64,000 nt of DNA from positions 930,001 to 994,000 of the forward strand of contig NZ_CP063849.1 of the NCBI RefSeq assembly GCF_015277775.1, given 5' to 3'. Every line of letters starts with the position of its first letter. Position 1 is the first letter of the stretch. Below the pieces are notes generated by a model. The model ran no database searches, was not told the DNA's origin, and saw only the letters and a program-made list of their open reading frames with translations. Below are positions 17,278 to 26,538 of this stretch, piece by piece. The position numbers were made by a program, and so were the translations under genes. Origin of the DNA: Paludibaculum fermentans. GTDB lineage: Bacteria > Acidobacteriota > Terriglobia > Bryobacterales > Bryobacteraceae.

Positions 17278-19206
17278 ATGTCTGGGAACGAAGTCTATTC
17301 TCCAAGTACAGAGTTCTCCTCCCAAGCCCACGTGGGCTCGATGGAGGCCTACCAAGAGTTATACCGGCGTGCGGAGGCGGACCCTGAGGGGTTCTGGGCA
17401 CAGCAGGCCGAGAGCGAGGTCCATTGGTTTGAGAAATGGAGCCACGTTTACGAATGGCACCCGCCCTTCGTGAAATGGTTCGTAGGCGCCAAGACCAACG
17501 CCGCCTACAACTGCCTGGACCGGCATCTGGAGACCCGCGGCGACAAGCCCGCCATCATTTTTGAGGGCGAGCCGGGCGACCAGAAGACGCTGACCTATCG
17601 CGAGCTGCATGCCGCCGTGGGCCAGTTCTCCAACGTGCTGAAGTCGCGCGGCTTCCAGGCCGGCGATCGCGCCATCGTCTACATGCCCATGATTCCCGAG
17701 GCCATCGTCGCGATGCTGGCCTGCGCACGGCTGGGCATCATCCACTCCGTGGTCTTCGGCGGATTCTCGGCCGAGGCGCTGAAGGCCCGCATCCTGGATC
17801 TCGACGCCTCGCTGGTGCTGACCGCCGATGGCGGCTGGCGGCGCGGCAAGGAAGTGAAGCTGAAGGGCGCCGTCGACGAGGCCGTGAAAGACTGTCCCGG
17901 CATCAAGGACGTGCTCGTCTACCGGCGCACCGGCGGCGAATGTCCCATGAACGAAGGCCGCGACCACTGGTGGCACGACCTGCTGCCGGGCGTCAGCCCC
18001 GACTGTCCGGCCGAAGAGCTGGACTCCGAGCATCCGCTCTTCGTCCTCTACACCTCCGGCACCACCGGCAAGCCCAAGGGGATCCTGCACACCACCGGCG
18101 GTTACCTCACTTACGTCGCCAGCACGATGAAGTGGGTCTTCGACCTCAAGGAAAACGACATCTACTGGTGTACCGCCGACATCGGCTGGGTCACCGGCCA
18201 CTCCTACATCGTGTACGGCCCGCTGGCCTGCGGCGCGACCTGTCTCGTCTACGAGGGGGCACCCGACTTCCCGGCCTGGGATCGCTGGTGGGACATCGTC
18301 GAGCGCCACAAGGCGACGATTCTCTACACCTCGCCGACCGCGATCCGCGCTCTGATCAAGCAGGGCGACGAGTATCCGAACAAGCACGACCTGTCCTCGC
18401 TGCGCCTGCTGGGCAGCGTAGGCGAGCCCATCAACCCGGCCGCTTGGGACTGGTACTACCGCGTGATCGGCAAGAGCCGGTCTCCCATAGTGGATACGTG
18501 GTGGCAGACCGAGACCGGCGGCATCCTGATCGCACCCATGCCGGGCGCGGTGCCGCTGAAGCCGGGTTCCGGCACGCTGCCGATGCCTGGTGTCCTGACG
18601 GATGTAGTCGACTTTTATGGCGAAAAGGTGGCTCCGGGGGCCGAAGGCTTCCTGATCATCCGCAGGCCGTGGCCGTCGATGATCCGCACCATCTGGGGCG
18701 ATCCGGAACGGTTTGAGCAACAGTACTTCAGCCGCATGCCGGGCATCTACTTCACGGGCGATGCGGCGCGGCGCGATGAGGACGGCTACTTCTGGGTGTT
18801 GGGCCGCGTCGACGACGTCATGAACGTCAGCGGACACCGGCTGTCGACCATGGAAGTGGAATCGGCGCTGGTGCGGCATCCAGCGGTGGCCGAGGCGGCC
18901 GTTGTCGGCAAGCCCCATGAGATCACGGGACAGGCGGTGTGCTGTTTTGTCTCGCTGAAGCAGGGGAATTGGGACCACGGCGTGCTCGGCAAGGAGCTGC
19001 GGCAGTGGGTGGCCCACGAGATCGGCGCCTTCGCGCGGCCGGAGGAGATCCGGTTCGCTGAATCACTGCCGAAGACCCGCAGCGGCAAGATCATGCGGCG
19101 CCTGCTGCGTGAGATTGTGACCTCCAACACGGTGACCGGCGATGTGACGACCCTGGAAGATCTGGGTGTCGTGACGCGCTTGTCGGCCCAGCACGACGAG
19201 GACTGA
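17278..19206 (+). CDS. acs: Acetyl-CoA synthetase (AMP-forming)
   Basis: Activates acetate to acetyl-CoA through an acetyl-AMP intermediate. The 643-residue length is typical. Adenylate-forming motifs are present: YTSGTTGKPKG (258-268), WWQTETGG (about 407-414) and the C-terminal catalytic PKTRSGKIMRR, where Lys604 is the residue that protein acetyltransferases modify in the family. I start at 17278 (MSGNEVYSPS). A TACACT hexamer lies at 17262-17267, 10 nt before the ATG, so the leader is at most a few nt. It is divergent from the hypothetical gene at 17238. Confidence 0.97.
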   Translation: MSGNEVYSPSTEFSSQAHVGSMEAYQELYRRAEADPEGFWAQQAESEVHWFEKWSHVYEWHPPFVKWFVGAKTNAAYNCLDRHLETRGDKPAIIFEGEPGDQKTLTYRELHAAVGQFSNVLKSRGFQAGDRAIVYMPMIPEAIVAMLACARLGIIHSVVFGGFSAEALKARILDLDASLVLTADGGWRRGKEVKLKGAVDEAVKDCPGIKDVLVYRRTGGECPMNEGRDHWWHDLLPGVSPDCPAEELDSEHPLFVLYTSGTTGKPKGILHTTGGYLTYVASTMKWVFDLKENDIYWCTADIGWVTGHSYIVYGPLACGATCLVYEGAPDFPAWDRWWDIVERHKATILYTSPTAIRALIKQGDEYPNKHDLSSLRLLGSVGEPINPAAWDWYYRVIGKSRSPIVDTWWQTETGGILIAPMPGAVPLKPGSGTLPMPGVLTDVVDFYGEKVAPGAEGFLIIRRPWPSMIRTIWGDPERFEQQYFSRMPGIYFTGDAARRDEDGYFWVLGRVDDVMNVSGHRLSTMEVESALVRHPAVAEAAVVGKPHEITGQAVCCFVSLKQGNWDHGVLGKELRQWVAHEIGAFARPEEIRFAESLPKTRSGKIMRRLLREIVTSNTVTGDVTTLEDLGVVTRLSAQHDED

Positions 19207-19248
19207 GGCTTTCCACTTGGGTGCGGCCTCCTGTCCGGGGGCCGCGCC

Positions 19249-20067
19249 TCAGTGGCCCGGCACCCAGCGCTGCAGCACGCCGAGACGCAGCAGTTCCCGG
19301 CTGGCCCGGGCCGTGATGTCGCTTTGGATCCGCGGCTCGTAGCGGTGATCGTGCACATAGCACTTAATGCGCAGCCGCAGGTACGGCCCCTGGTCGAACC
19401 CCTGTTGGGTCAGCACCACCACCGGTTTGCGCGCCAGCAGGAAGGGCGAGCAGAACGCGGCTTCCCGTCCGACATGCGCGGCCACATCCGGATCGGAATC
19501 CGGCGGCAGAAAGAGATCCGTCACCACCTGGCAGTCCGGCACGCCTGAGTTCGAGTTATAGACCTGCTCGCTGAGGATCATCGCGTTTGGGATGGTCACC
19601 CGCGTATCGTCGGGCGTGGTCAACTTTGTGCTGCGCAGCCCGATGTGGTCGATCTCGCCGTACGCGTTGCCGATCTTCACGCGATCGCCCAACTGAAAAG
19701 GGCGGTCCGCCAACACCACCAGCCCGCCGATGAGATTCTTGACCAGATCCTGCGCACCCAACCCCAGGGCGATACCAATCGAAGCCACTCCGGCGAAGAA
19801 CGTATCCCGCGACGGCGCCAGCAACTGGAAGCAGAGCAGGATCGCCACAAACCACAGCGTGATGCGGACGACGGGCTGCAGCCAGTTGATGAAGAACCGG
19901 GCCTGTGTGCTGCGCGCGCTGAGCGAGTCGAGCCACAGCGTCAGCCAGCGAATGGCCAGCCACGCCAGCGCCAGGACGATGATCGCCCCCGCCACGCTGC
20001 CAAAGGTCAGGACGGTGAAGAAATCAAAGCCGCCGGAGACTATCAGGAATGCTGGTTGCATGGGCAT
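19249..20067 (-). CDS. MscS-family mechanosensitive ion channel
   Basis: A 272-residue small-conductance channel. Three hydrophobic segments lie at about 15-44, 58-84 and 90-118; the last is the Gly/Ala-rich pore helix [21 protein letters not shown]. The cytoplasmic beta domain follows ([22 protein letters not shown]). It gates ion flow on membrane tension. Two start codons are possible; GAGGA fits the second ATG (20061) better by spacing. It begins 4 bp after the stop of the large ATPase gene, so the two are co-transcribed, which suggests a functional pair. Confidence 0.9.
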   Translation of the reverse strand: MPMQPAFLIVSGGFDFFTVLTFGSVAGAIIVLALAWLAIRWLTLWLDSLSARSTQARFFINWLQPVVRITLWFVAILLCFQLLAPSRDTFFAGVASIGIALGLGAQDLVKNLIGGLVVLADRPFQLGDRVKIGNAYGEIDHIGLRSTKLTTPDDTRVTIPNAMILSEQVYNSNSGVPDCQVVTDLFLPPDSDPDVAAHVGREAAFCSPFLLARKPVVVLTQQGFDQGPYLRLRIKCYVHDHRYEPRIQSDITARASRELLRLGVLQRWVPGH

Positions 20068-20071
20068 TTCC

Positions 20072-22846
20072 TCAGATCAGATTCATTCGGTAGAGCGCCA
20101 TGTGCACGATGCGGCCGGCCTCGGGCCGGATGCGGAGCCCCGGGCACAGCGGATCGGGCTCCAGGAACTCCAGGGCGATCAGCTTCTCCAGCCGCAGGCG
20201 GCTGTCTTCGGCGGTGCATTCGAAGATGCCCGCGTGGTCTTCCACCGTGAGGCTGCCGTGCTGCACGATCGCGTGCAGCGTCTGTGAATCCTGCAGCGTC
20301 AAACTGCCCAGGAGCGGCGAGTAGTCCGGCTCCTCCGGTTGGCGCAAATACAGGACCCCGCCTTCCACGCGGTCCATGAACTTCTGCCACAACTCGAAGG
20401 CGCTGCGGAAGATGCCCTCCGACTGCCGGTAGAGCGCGTCGAAGAAGCGCGTCTCGGGATCCTGTTGCAGCCCCAGCAGCGCGCGCAGGCGGCCCATCTG
20501 CGGATCCACTTTGAGCTGCGGCGGATACTGCAGCCGCAGCCCGGAGAGGTGATGCCGCATCAGGATGGCGCTCTTCAACTCCTCCGGCGTCACGGCCATC
20601 GCATTGATGCGGTGGGAGAAGTGCTCGCCCAGGCCGACCGCGGCGTCCAGGAAGCGGTACGAGTGCTGGTTCATGCTCAGTACCCAGAGAGTCGTACGCG
20701 AGGTGAGGGAGATAATCCGCAGCAGCTCCTGGATGGCCTGAAAGCCGCCCAGGCGGCGCAGGAACGTTCGTTCCAGCTCTTCGAGGATCACGACCCGGCG
20801 TGTCGATTTCAGAGCCTGTAGAAAGTCGCCGCCCTCCGGCAGTTGAAGTAGTTCACACAGAAACGCATGGATGTCTCCGGCGCTGGTGAGCCGCCTCGAA
20901 AAGTGGCTCTGCACCACGGGGACATCGGCGAAGCGTCCGGCGACGGCGCAGTTCAGCATGCTGGTCTTGCCGCTGCCCCGGGCGCCGACGATCAGGACCG
21001 CGACACCGCGTCCCGCGTCCCACAGGCTGCGCGCCGTGGACAGTGCGCCCATCTCGGTCTCACGGCCCACCAGGAATCGCGGATCCTGCAGGGGCGCCAA
21101 CCGGAACAGGCGCCGGTAGATCATCGGCAGGTCGTAGACGTCGGAGCGCAGGTTCAGCACCTCGTCGACGTACCCGCGCAGGGCCACCTGTTCCAGGGCT
21201 GCGACGGGCGGCGGCTCCCAGCCGATTTTGATGAGCGCCGTCCGGTAAGCTGAGCCCACCGCGAGATACAGCCGGCGTCCGCCCTCCGACGTGCCGTGGA
21301 AGCCAAGTTGCCGGGCAGTTTGGAAGGCTTCGGAGCCGCGGCTGCGGATCAGTTGCGTGAGCAGGCCGAGGCGACGCTGCTCCAGCGTGAAATGTGTGAG
21401 GAAGAGTGTGGCGGCCAGGCCCTCCACCAGGCGCTGCTCCACCAGCGCGCGCGGGCTTTGGGTTCGTTCCCGCTGATGGATGGCCAGTGCCAGCGCGTTG
21501 CTGACGCTTTCCTGGGCGATGGCGCCCTGGCCCTCCTCCTGCGCGGTCTCCAGGCCGAATTCCACCACCTCGCGGGTTCGTTCAATCTCGCGTACGACTG
21601 AGCGATGGACGGCTTCGGCTTCCCGGCAGCCTTCCAGCACGCGTGCATGGCCGATGCCGTCGAGAGCGGCGAGCATCACTTTGCGCGGTTGGACCTGGCG
21701 CCAGGCGCCGGCGCGCACCGGCAATGCCTTTGACGGCTGCAGGGTGTCGCATGTCTCCGGCAGGCGAGCTTCGGCGAAGCCCTCCAGGCGGCGCTGCCAG
21801 TCGCAGGCATGATCCTCGCCGGAGACAAGATTGTTCTGCGGGGCAGGGAAGTCACCTGCTCCGGCCTGGCCGAAGTTCTGGAGCCAGGCAATGACCGTCT
21901 CCAGTTCCTGCAGCAGTCCGGCCTGCTCCTGATCGAGCTGAAGCAGGATCGAGCGGCCGCACGAGACGCCTTCCAGCGCGGCTTGCCCTAGCTCGTACTC
22001 GACCTCAATCGTAGCGTTCACACTACGGCGCTGGCGGGCCCAGTAGCGGAAAAGGTTCTGCCGGCCGTCGAGCAGATCCTGGTGATGCTCTGGAGAGAAC
22101 GGCTGGTTGTACCGCAGCAGGAACTGGGCCACCCGTTCGCTGGAGGCGGCGGCCCAGGCGGCGTGATTCTGCAGCGCATCCTCGCCCTGGTGATGCAGGA
22201 CGACCAGGGCGTCCATCCAACGCTGGCGGGCTTCTTCAAACGAGCCGCCGTTGTGCCCGGCCAGGACGCCGAGCGCCTCGCGGCGGACGTGCTGCCAGGG
22301 TTCGATCAGCAGAAGCACCGCTTTGGCAAGAACGACAAAGACCGCTCCGTCGAGGCGTGCGCGCAGATTCGATTCCTGCTGGAAGAAGCAGCCCAGCAGT
22401 TCCCGGAGAGGCAGAACCTCGGGGTGGTGGCGCATGCGCGCCGACAGGGCCAGCAACGGGCTGCCGGCCAGCGGCGTGAGGGCGCCCAGCCAGGCCTCCT
22501 TGGGAACTTCGACCTCGACGGGCAGCCGGCTGAGAAGGTCTTCGGCGGCGGACTCATAGTCCTCGAGACCCGAGAGTGCCCGCTCCTGCGGCTTCACCCG
22601 GCGCAACCCGGCCACGACATCGAAAAGCAGCGGTTTGCCCGAGACCTCCATCAGCCTTTCGATGGCCGCAAGTTCAACGCCTGGTTCGGTTTTGCCGGGG
22701 TGGGTGCGGAACAGGTCGGCCTGGGCCGCCAGCAGGACTTGAGTATCGCGCCAGGCTGCCTCGAACGCGGAGATAAGCTTCTGAACCCGGGCCTGCTGCT
22801 CAGTCAGAAACAAATCGAGTACCGCCTCGATCTCCGTGCTCCTCAT
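20072..22846 (-). CDS. Large AAA/STAND-like ATPase paired with MscS channel
   Basis: A 924-residue cytoplasmic protein. Residues about 1-560 are long alpha-helical sequence of unknown family. An ATPase domain follows, with Walker A GARGSGKT (621-628), Walker B-like [11 protein letters not shown] (about 684-694) and a sensor-like segment [11 protein letters not shown]. The last 75 residues look like a winged helix (about 850-924). The layout recalls ORC/STAND NTPases, in which an N-terminal sensor controls a nucleotide switch. The mscS-type gene starts 4 bp downstream. The ATG at 22846 has TATTCT ending 8 nt upstream (22855-22860), consistent with a leaderless mRNA. Function unknown; regulation of the channel is an inference. 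Confidence 0.75.
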   Translation of the reverse strand: MRSTEIEAVLDLFLTEQQARVQKLISAFEAAWRDTQVLLAAQADLFRTHPGKTEPGVELAAIERLMEVSGKPLLFDVVAGLRRVKPQERALSGLEDYESAAEDLLSRLPVEVEVPKEAWLGALTPLAGSPLLALSARMRHHPEVLPLRELLGCFFQQESNLRARLDGAVFVVLAKAVLLLIEPWQHVRREALGVLAGHNGGSFEEARQRWMDALVVLHHQGEDALQNHAAWAAASSERVAQFLLRYNQPFSPEHHQDLLDGRQNLFRYWARQRRSVNATIEVEYELGQAALEGVSCGRSILLQLDQEQAGLLQELETVIAWLQNFGQAGAGDFPAPQNNLVSGEDHACDWQRRLEGFAEARLPETCDTLQPSKALPVRAGAWRQVQPRKVMLAALDGIGHARVLEGCREAEAVHRSVVREIERTREVVEFGLETAQEEGQGAIAQESVSNALALAIHQRERTQSPRALVEQRLVEGLAATLFLTHFTLEQRRLGLLTQLIRSRGSEAFQTARQLGFHGTSEGGRRLYLAVGSAYRTALIKIGWEPPPVAALEQVALRGYVDEVLNLRSDVYDLPMIYRRLFRLAPLQDPRFLVGRETEMGALSTARSLWDAGRGVAVLIVGARGSGKTSMLNCAVAGRFADVPVVQSHFSRRLTSAGDIHAFLCELLQLPEGGDFLQALKSTRRVVILEELERTFLRRLGGFQAIQELLRIISLTSRTTLWVLSMNQHSYRFLDAAVGLGEHFSHRINAMAVTPEELKSAILMRHHLSGLRLQYPPQLKVDPQMGRLRALLGLQQDPETRFFDALYRQSEGIFRSAFELWQKFMDRVEGGVLYLRQPEEPDYSPLLGSLTLQDSQTLHAIVQHGSLTVEDHAGIFECTAEDSRLRLEKLIALEFLEPDPLCPGLRIRPEAGRIVHMALYRMNLI

Positions 22847-23068
22847 AGTGAATCAGAATACAGCATCGATACCTTCGCCATCCGCCGCCTGCCTCGATGC
22901 CTGTGGGCGGTTTACCTTTGGCGCTTCGCCTGCAATGGAAGTAACAACCGATGACGGCTTTGTTTCCCCATGCGGCCTGGACCGGCCTCACTGGAGGGAA
23001 TCCCATTCACCGCAGTTCCTGCGACAGTCCGGCGTGGGGCCGGTGCATCCAGCGGAGGTGATTCGAGT

Positions 23069-23464
23069 ATGAAACGGCAGCTCCTGGTCTTCCTGTTTGT
23101 CCTATCCACCAGCGCCTCGGCGGAACCCTGGAGGCCCCCGGCGGCGGACGCGGCGAATCTCGGCCAGACGGCCCTTTCAGAGGCCGAGAGTGAGCGTTAT
23201 GAGGTGCTTACAGGCCGCGTGATTCGTTCCGCCAACGAGCGGATGGAACTGGCCGACGGCTTCCGCTACGTCCTGGATAGCGAGGTCACTGAGCCTGCCG
23301 AAGTCATTGAGTGGATGCGCCTGCAGAGCCGGAGTTGTCCGTTTGTCAGCTACAGCCTGCACTTCACTGCCGGCGGCGACCTGTTGCTGGACCTGCGTGG
23401 TCCGGATGGAGTTAAAGAACTGCTGCAGCTGGAGTTGCCGCCGCTGGCCGCGCGGTTTATCTAG
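23069..23464 (+). CDS. Small exported protein with CPF-GPxGVKEL domain
   Basis: From the ATG at 23069 (GGAGGTG about 9 nt upstream) the product is 131 residues with a signal peptide (MKRQLLVFLFVLSTSASA). The core, RSCPFVSYSLHFTAGGDLLL followed by LRGPDGVKELL, resembles a small conserved family often annotated near metal-resistance genes in other bacteria, in which a Cys-Pro-Phe and a GPxGVKEF tail recur. That assignment is from memory and weak. It is divergent from the large ATPase gene; 222 bp between them contain no recognisable gene. Confidence 0.65.
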   Translation: MKRQLLVFLFVLSTSASAEPWRPPAADAANLGQTALSEAESERYEVLTGRVIRSANERMELADGFRYVLDSEVTEPAEVIEWMRLQSRSCPFVSYSLHFTAGGDLLLDLRGPDGVKELLQLELPPLAARFI

Positions 23465-23582
23465 ACGGCGGCTCACTTCGGGAATGGACGGCGCAGTTCC
23501 AATTCCGGACAGTCTTTGCACTTGACCGAATAATCCGGGAACAAGGCAAAGTCGAGCTGCGTATCAGACCCATGAGCGACCT

Positions 23583-23984
23583 ATGAGATTCGGATCAAAC
23601 CCCAACCCGTTCTCACACATGTTCAACGCCTCGTTCGGCCCTCTCCCGTGGAGATGGCAGTCGAAGGCTTGGAAGGCTGAACAGCAAGCTGCCTGGCGGG
23701 CCGAATGTGCCCAGATGAAGGCGGCCTGGCGGGCCGAGCGGGCCCAGTTGAAGCACGCCTGGCGGGCCGAAAATGCCCGCATGCGGACTCAATGGGCTAC
23801 GGAATGCCGTCGGAATCCGGTTGCCCCGTTCTGGTCGCTCATCTGGACCCTCTTCTGGATCTGCTTCGCCGTCTGGATGTTCACCGGAGGCAGTGAGGCA
23901 CGGCATATCCTAACGGACCTGATTCTCTCGCTGGGCACCACGCTGCGCGATTTTCTCGTCAGCCTTTTCGGGCTGATGCAGTAA
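23583..23984 (+). CDS. Tryptophan-containing 11-residue repeat protein with C-terminal membrane segment
   Basis: A 133-residue protein without a known family. Three near-identical 11-residue repeats (AAWRAECAQMK, AAWRAERAQLK, HAWRAENARMR) are followed by a degenerate fourth (TQWATECRRN); each is one 33-bp DNA unit (23688-23786). They should form a charged helix with a regular Trp face. A hydrophobic segment (PFWSLIWTLFWICFAVWMF) then probably spans the membrane, and an amphipathic tail ends the protein. No signal peptide is needed if this helix is a signal anchor. Its stop is 2 bp from the convergent lipoprotein gene. Confidence 0.6.
   Translation: MRFGSNPNPFSHMFNASFGPLPWRWQSKAWKAEQQAAWRAECAQMKAAWRAERAQLKHAWRAENARMRTQWATECRRNPVAPFWSLIWTLFWICFAVWMFTGGSEARHILTDLILSLGTTLRDFLVSLFGLMQ
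23688..23786 (+). repeat. Three tandem 33-bp coding repeats
   Basis: Units 23688-23720, 23721-23753 and 23754-23786 share GCCTGGCGGGCCGA at the same phase. They encode the WRAE repeats. Being in frame and near-identical in DNA, they look like recent tandem duplication. Confidence 0.8.
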
Positions 23985-23986
23985 CC

Positions 23987-24709
23987 CTACTTCAACGTTT
24001 CGAGCAGCTCCCGGGCGAGTAGTGCGGCGCGGCGTGAAAACTGCGCGGCCGCTCGCACATCGGACGCGCGGGTTTCTTCCGCCTGCCGGATAAACGTCCT
24101 GACGCGGCTCTCGTTCTCACTCTGCTCCCGGCTCAGCGAACGTCCCTGCAGCGAGACGAGGGCCCGGCGTGCTTCCCCGATACTCTCATCAATGGTCTGG
24201 TTGTAGCTGCGGCGCTGCTCTTCCGTCAACACCTCGGCCAGCTTGATCTCGGGCTTCGGTGATTGCGGAGCCGGGTTGGCTGGTGCCGGATCCGGAGGCG
24301 GCTGGACGGGTGGCTGGGCTGGCGGCTGGGCCGGAGGCTGCACGGGCGCTTGTGTCTGCGGCGCGGTGGCGGCCGGTTCCACGGGCTTAGCGGGTTTCGG
24401 AGCCGCGGTGCTGCGCGTCGACTTGGCCCGGCGCCGGGCTGGGGGCGTGGGTTTGGGCGGCTCCACCTGGTCCAGCTTAGGCCGGATCACCTGCGGTTCG
24501 ATCTCCGGCGCGGGCAGGGGAGTGGCCGGCAATTGCGGCTCCTCCATGGGCTTCGCCTGCGGAACCGGGCTGACCGGCGGCTCAATCTTAGGTTGAACCG
24601 GCGCTGGGGCCGGCGGCGGTTTGGGCGCCTTCTTGAACTTGGAGCAACCGGGCAGGCTGAGAGCCAGCACCGCTGCCATGATCCAGAGACGAGTTGATCG
24701 CATGGTCAT
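23987..24709 (-). CDS. Proline-rich lipoprotein
   Basis: A 240-residue protein with a lipobox (LSLPGC, Cys22) after MTMRSTRLWIMAAVLA. Residues about 30-155 are Pro/Ala/Gln-rich, with repeats of the QPPAQPP type, and look like an extended spacer that could cross the periplasm. The C-terminal 85 residues are predicted helical (TEEQRRSYNQTIDESIGEAR and following). The start overlaps the kinase gene stop (ATGA), so it is translated as the last gene of the ntrC/ntrB-like operon; it may act in the same signalling path. I do not recognise a family. Confidence 0.7.
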   Translation of the reverse strand: MTMRSTRLWIMAAVLALSLPGCSKFKKAPKPPPAPAPVQPKIEPPVSPVPQAKPMEEPQLPATPLPAPEIEPQVIRPKLDQVEPPKPTPPARRRAKSTRSTAAPKPAKPVEPAATAPQTQAPVQPPAQPPAQPPVQPPPDPAPANPAPQSPKPEIKLAEVLTEEQRRSYNQTIDESIGEARRALVSLQGRSLSREQSENESRVRTFIRQAEETRASDVRAAAQFSRRAALLARELLETLK

Positions 24710-26529
24710 TCCGGAGCTCCATTGTGGACCGGAAATCTTAACCGGAAGGTCGTACCTCTGCCTTCTCCTCCACCCACTTCAATTCCTCCGTCGTGCATTT
24801 GCATGGCTCGAAACGCCATGGCGAGTCCGATACCGGTTCCCTTTTCCTTCGTTGTGTAATAGAGCTGAAAGATTTTGTCTCTCATCTCCGGGGGGATACC
24901 GGGTCCTGTGTCTAAGATGTCGAGTATCGCTTCCCGCCCGGTGTTTCGCAAGTTGACCTGAAGATGGCCGCCCTCCGGCATGGCTTCCATGGCATTGCTG
25001 AGGATGTTCATCAGTACCTGTTTGATCAGGTCATCGTCCACCCGGACTTCGACGGGCGTATCCAGGCCGCAGGTCTCCACCCGGATGCCGGCGAGCTCCG
25101 CCTGGGGCCGGATCAGCTCCAACGACTCGGCAGCGAGGCAGCCAAGGTCGCACTCCTTAGTTCGCATCTCGAGCGGCCGCGTGAAATCGAGGAAGGTCCG
25201 GACGACGCGATCGAGCCGCGTGATCTCCTGTGCGATCACCTCGATCTCTCCATTGGCTTCGGGCACCTCGGGCAGCACCCTCGATCGCAGCAGTTCCAAC
25301 CTCAAGGCGATGGAGTTCAGGGGATTCTTGATCTCGTGGGCCACCCCGCCGGTTAAGCGGTTGATGGCGGCCAGTCGGGTGGACAGGCTGAGCTGTTTCT
25401 CGACCAGTTGACGGCCTTCGGCGTCCCTGATTCGCAGCAACAGCGCCCCATCCGGCAGGAAGTCGAGATTCAGCATCAGCCGCCCGACCTGGGCATCCCG
25501 CAGGGGACGGCGGTCGACGATGGCCGAGGCGATGGCCGCGCCCACCGGCATCGAGGCGGGGAACAGTTCCTCGATCTTGCGCCGTGTGATGTCCGTGCGC
25601 TTCATGTTCAGGAGACGCTCCACGGGCTCGCCACAGACGATGAGCCGGCCGCTGGAATCGAAGAGGAAAATGGCTTCCTCCAACCGTTCCAGCAGTCGCT
25701 CCACGCTGCCGCGCAGTTGGGTGGCGCCCATTTGCGCGCCGCGGAACTGCTCCCCCAGGAAGCGCAACTTCTCCTGCACCGCGGCGAGTTCGCGCGTACT
25801 GGAAATGTTCGGGTGGTGGTCCGGCATAGTTTCGCCGCGCGTGATCTGGTCGATGGTCTGGCTGATGCCGGCCAGCGGGCGCAGCGCGATCTGGGCGGCG
25901 ACCCAGGCGATCAGGATGGAAAAGACGAACAGCGGCAGCGAAGCGAGGGCGGTCCTGTAGACCTCCGGGACGATGGCGTCGCGCAGCAGGGCGCTCGAGA
26001 CCAGCACCTGGATGGTGAAGACCGGTTCCTTCTGGCCGGGCACGCCCAGGTCCACCCGGTTCTCATAGTCCATCTGGCCGCGCAGCACCTGCAGGAAGCG
26101 GTCGAATGGATTCATGTCCACCAGCGACTTGAAGGGGAGCATGCCGCCGATGAGGCGTCCTTTTCGATCCGGGTTGGAGGAGGCCAGGATGCGTCCGCGC
26201 TCGCCGGACACCGAGATCTCGACGAGGGAGCGAGTCTGGGTGAGGGTAGCGCTGAGCAGGTCCGGTAGTTCCTGGTCCTCTGAGATCGCGGAGCGCCACA
26301 GGCGGATCTGGTTGTTGAGATCGCCGGGCGGCGGCTGTACGCCGCTGGCCCGCTCCTGGGCGCGCTCCATGACATAACTTTTGACGAACTGCGCCGTGGA
26401 CGCCGCCCTTTCCTGCGTGTGGCCCAGCCACACCGTGACCAGCGAATTCAGCTGGATCCCGAGCATCAGTACCGACAGTGCGGCCACCATGCCGATCATC
26501 AACAGCAGTAATCGGAGGCGCAGGGACAT
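24706..26529 (-). CDS. Sensor histidine kinase (NtrB-like, membrane-bound)
   Basis: A 607-residue kinase. One membrane helix at about 5-28, a periplasmic sensor to about 185, a second helix at about 190-210, then HAMP (about 212-262), a PAS domain (about 275-375), the dimerisation domain with phospho-acceptor His398 (GGVAHEIKNPLNS) and an ATPase domain (DTGPGIPPEMRDKIFQLYYT and GTGIGLAM). It probably phosphorylates the NtrC-type regulator encoded just upstream. TAGAAT ends 6 nt before the ATG and overlaps the regulator's stop codon (26536-26541), so it could have its own leaderless start inside the operon. Signal unknown. Confidence 0.92.
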   Translation of the reverse strand: MSLRLRLLLLMIGMVAALSVLMLGIQLNSLVTVWLGHTQERAASTAQFVKSYVMERAQERASGVQPPPGDLNNQIRLWRSAISEDQELPDLLSATLTQTRSLVEISVSGERGRILASSNPDRKGRLIGGMLPFKSLVDMNPFDRFLQVLRGQMDYENRVDLGVPGQKEPVFTIQVLVSSALLRDAIVPEVYRTALASLPLFVFSILIAWVAAQIALRPLAGISQTIDQITRGETMPDHHPNISSTRELAAVQEKLRFLGEQFRGAQMGATQLRGSVERLLERLEEAIFLFDSSGRLIVCGEPVERLLNMKRTDITRRKIEELFPASMPVGAAIASAIVDRRPLRDAQVGRLMLNLDFLPDGALLLRIRDAEGRQLVEKQLSLSTRLAAINRLTGGVAHEIKNPLNSIALRLELLRSRVLPEVPEANGEIEVIAQEITRLDRVVRTFLDFTRPLEMRTKECDLGCLAAESLELIRPQAELAGIRVETCGLDTPVEVRVDDDLIKQVLMNILSNAMEAMPEGGHLQVNLRNTGREAILDILDTGPGIPPEMRDKIFQLYYTTKEKGTGIGLAMAFRAMQMHDGGIEVGGGEGRGTTFRLRFPVHNGAPE

Positions 26530-26538
26530 GGGCGTATT

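Noticed and set aside
19223-19245. GCGGCC/GGCCGC hairpin between acs and the MscS gene as terminator
   Set aside because: The stem is short with an 11-nt loop and no T-tract in either direction.
20072-22846. Calling the ATPase/MscS pair a known anti-phage system
   Set aside because: No defence island, nuclease or other effector is near; the role remains inference.
22847-23068. Possible gene or riboswitch in the divergent region before the small exported protein
   Set aside because: No frame with plausible protein and no recognised riboswitch core; only the -10-like hexamer of the large ATPase and the ribosome-binding site of the next gene.
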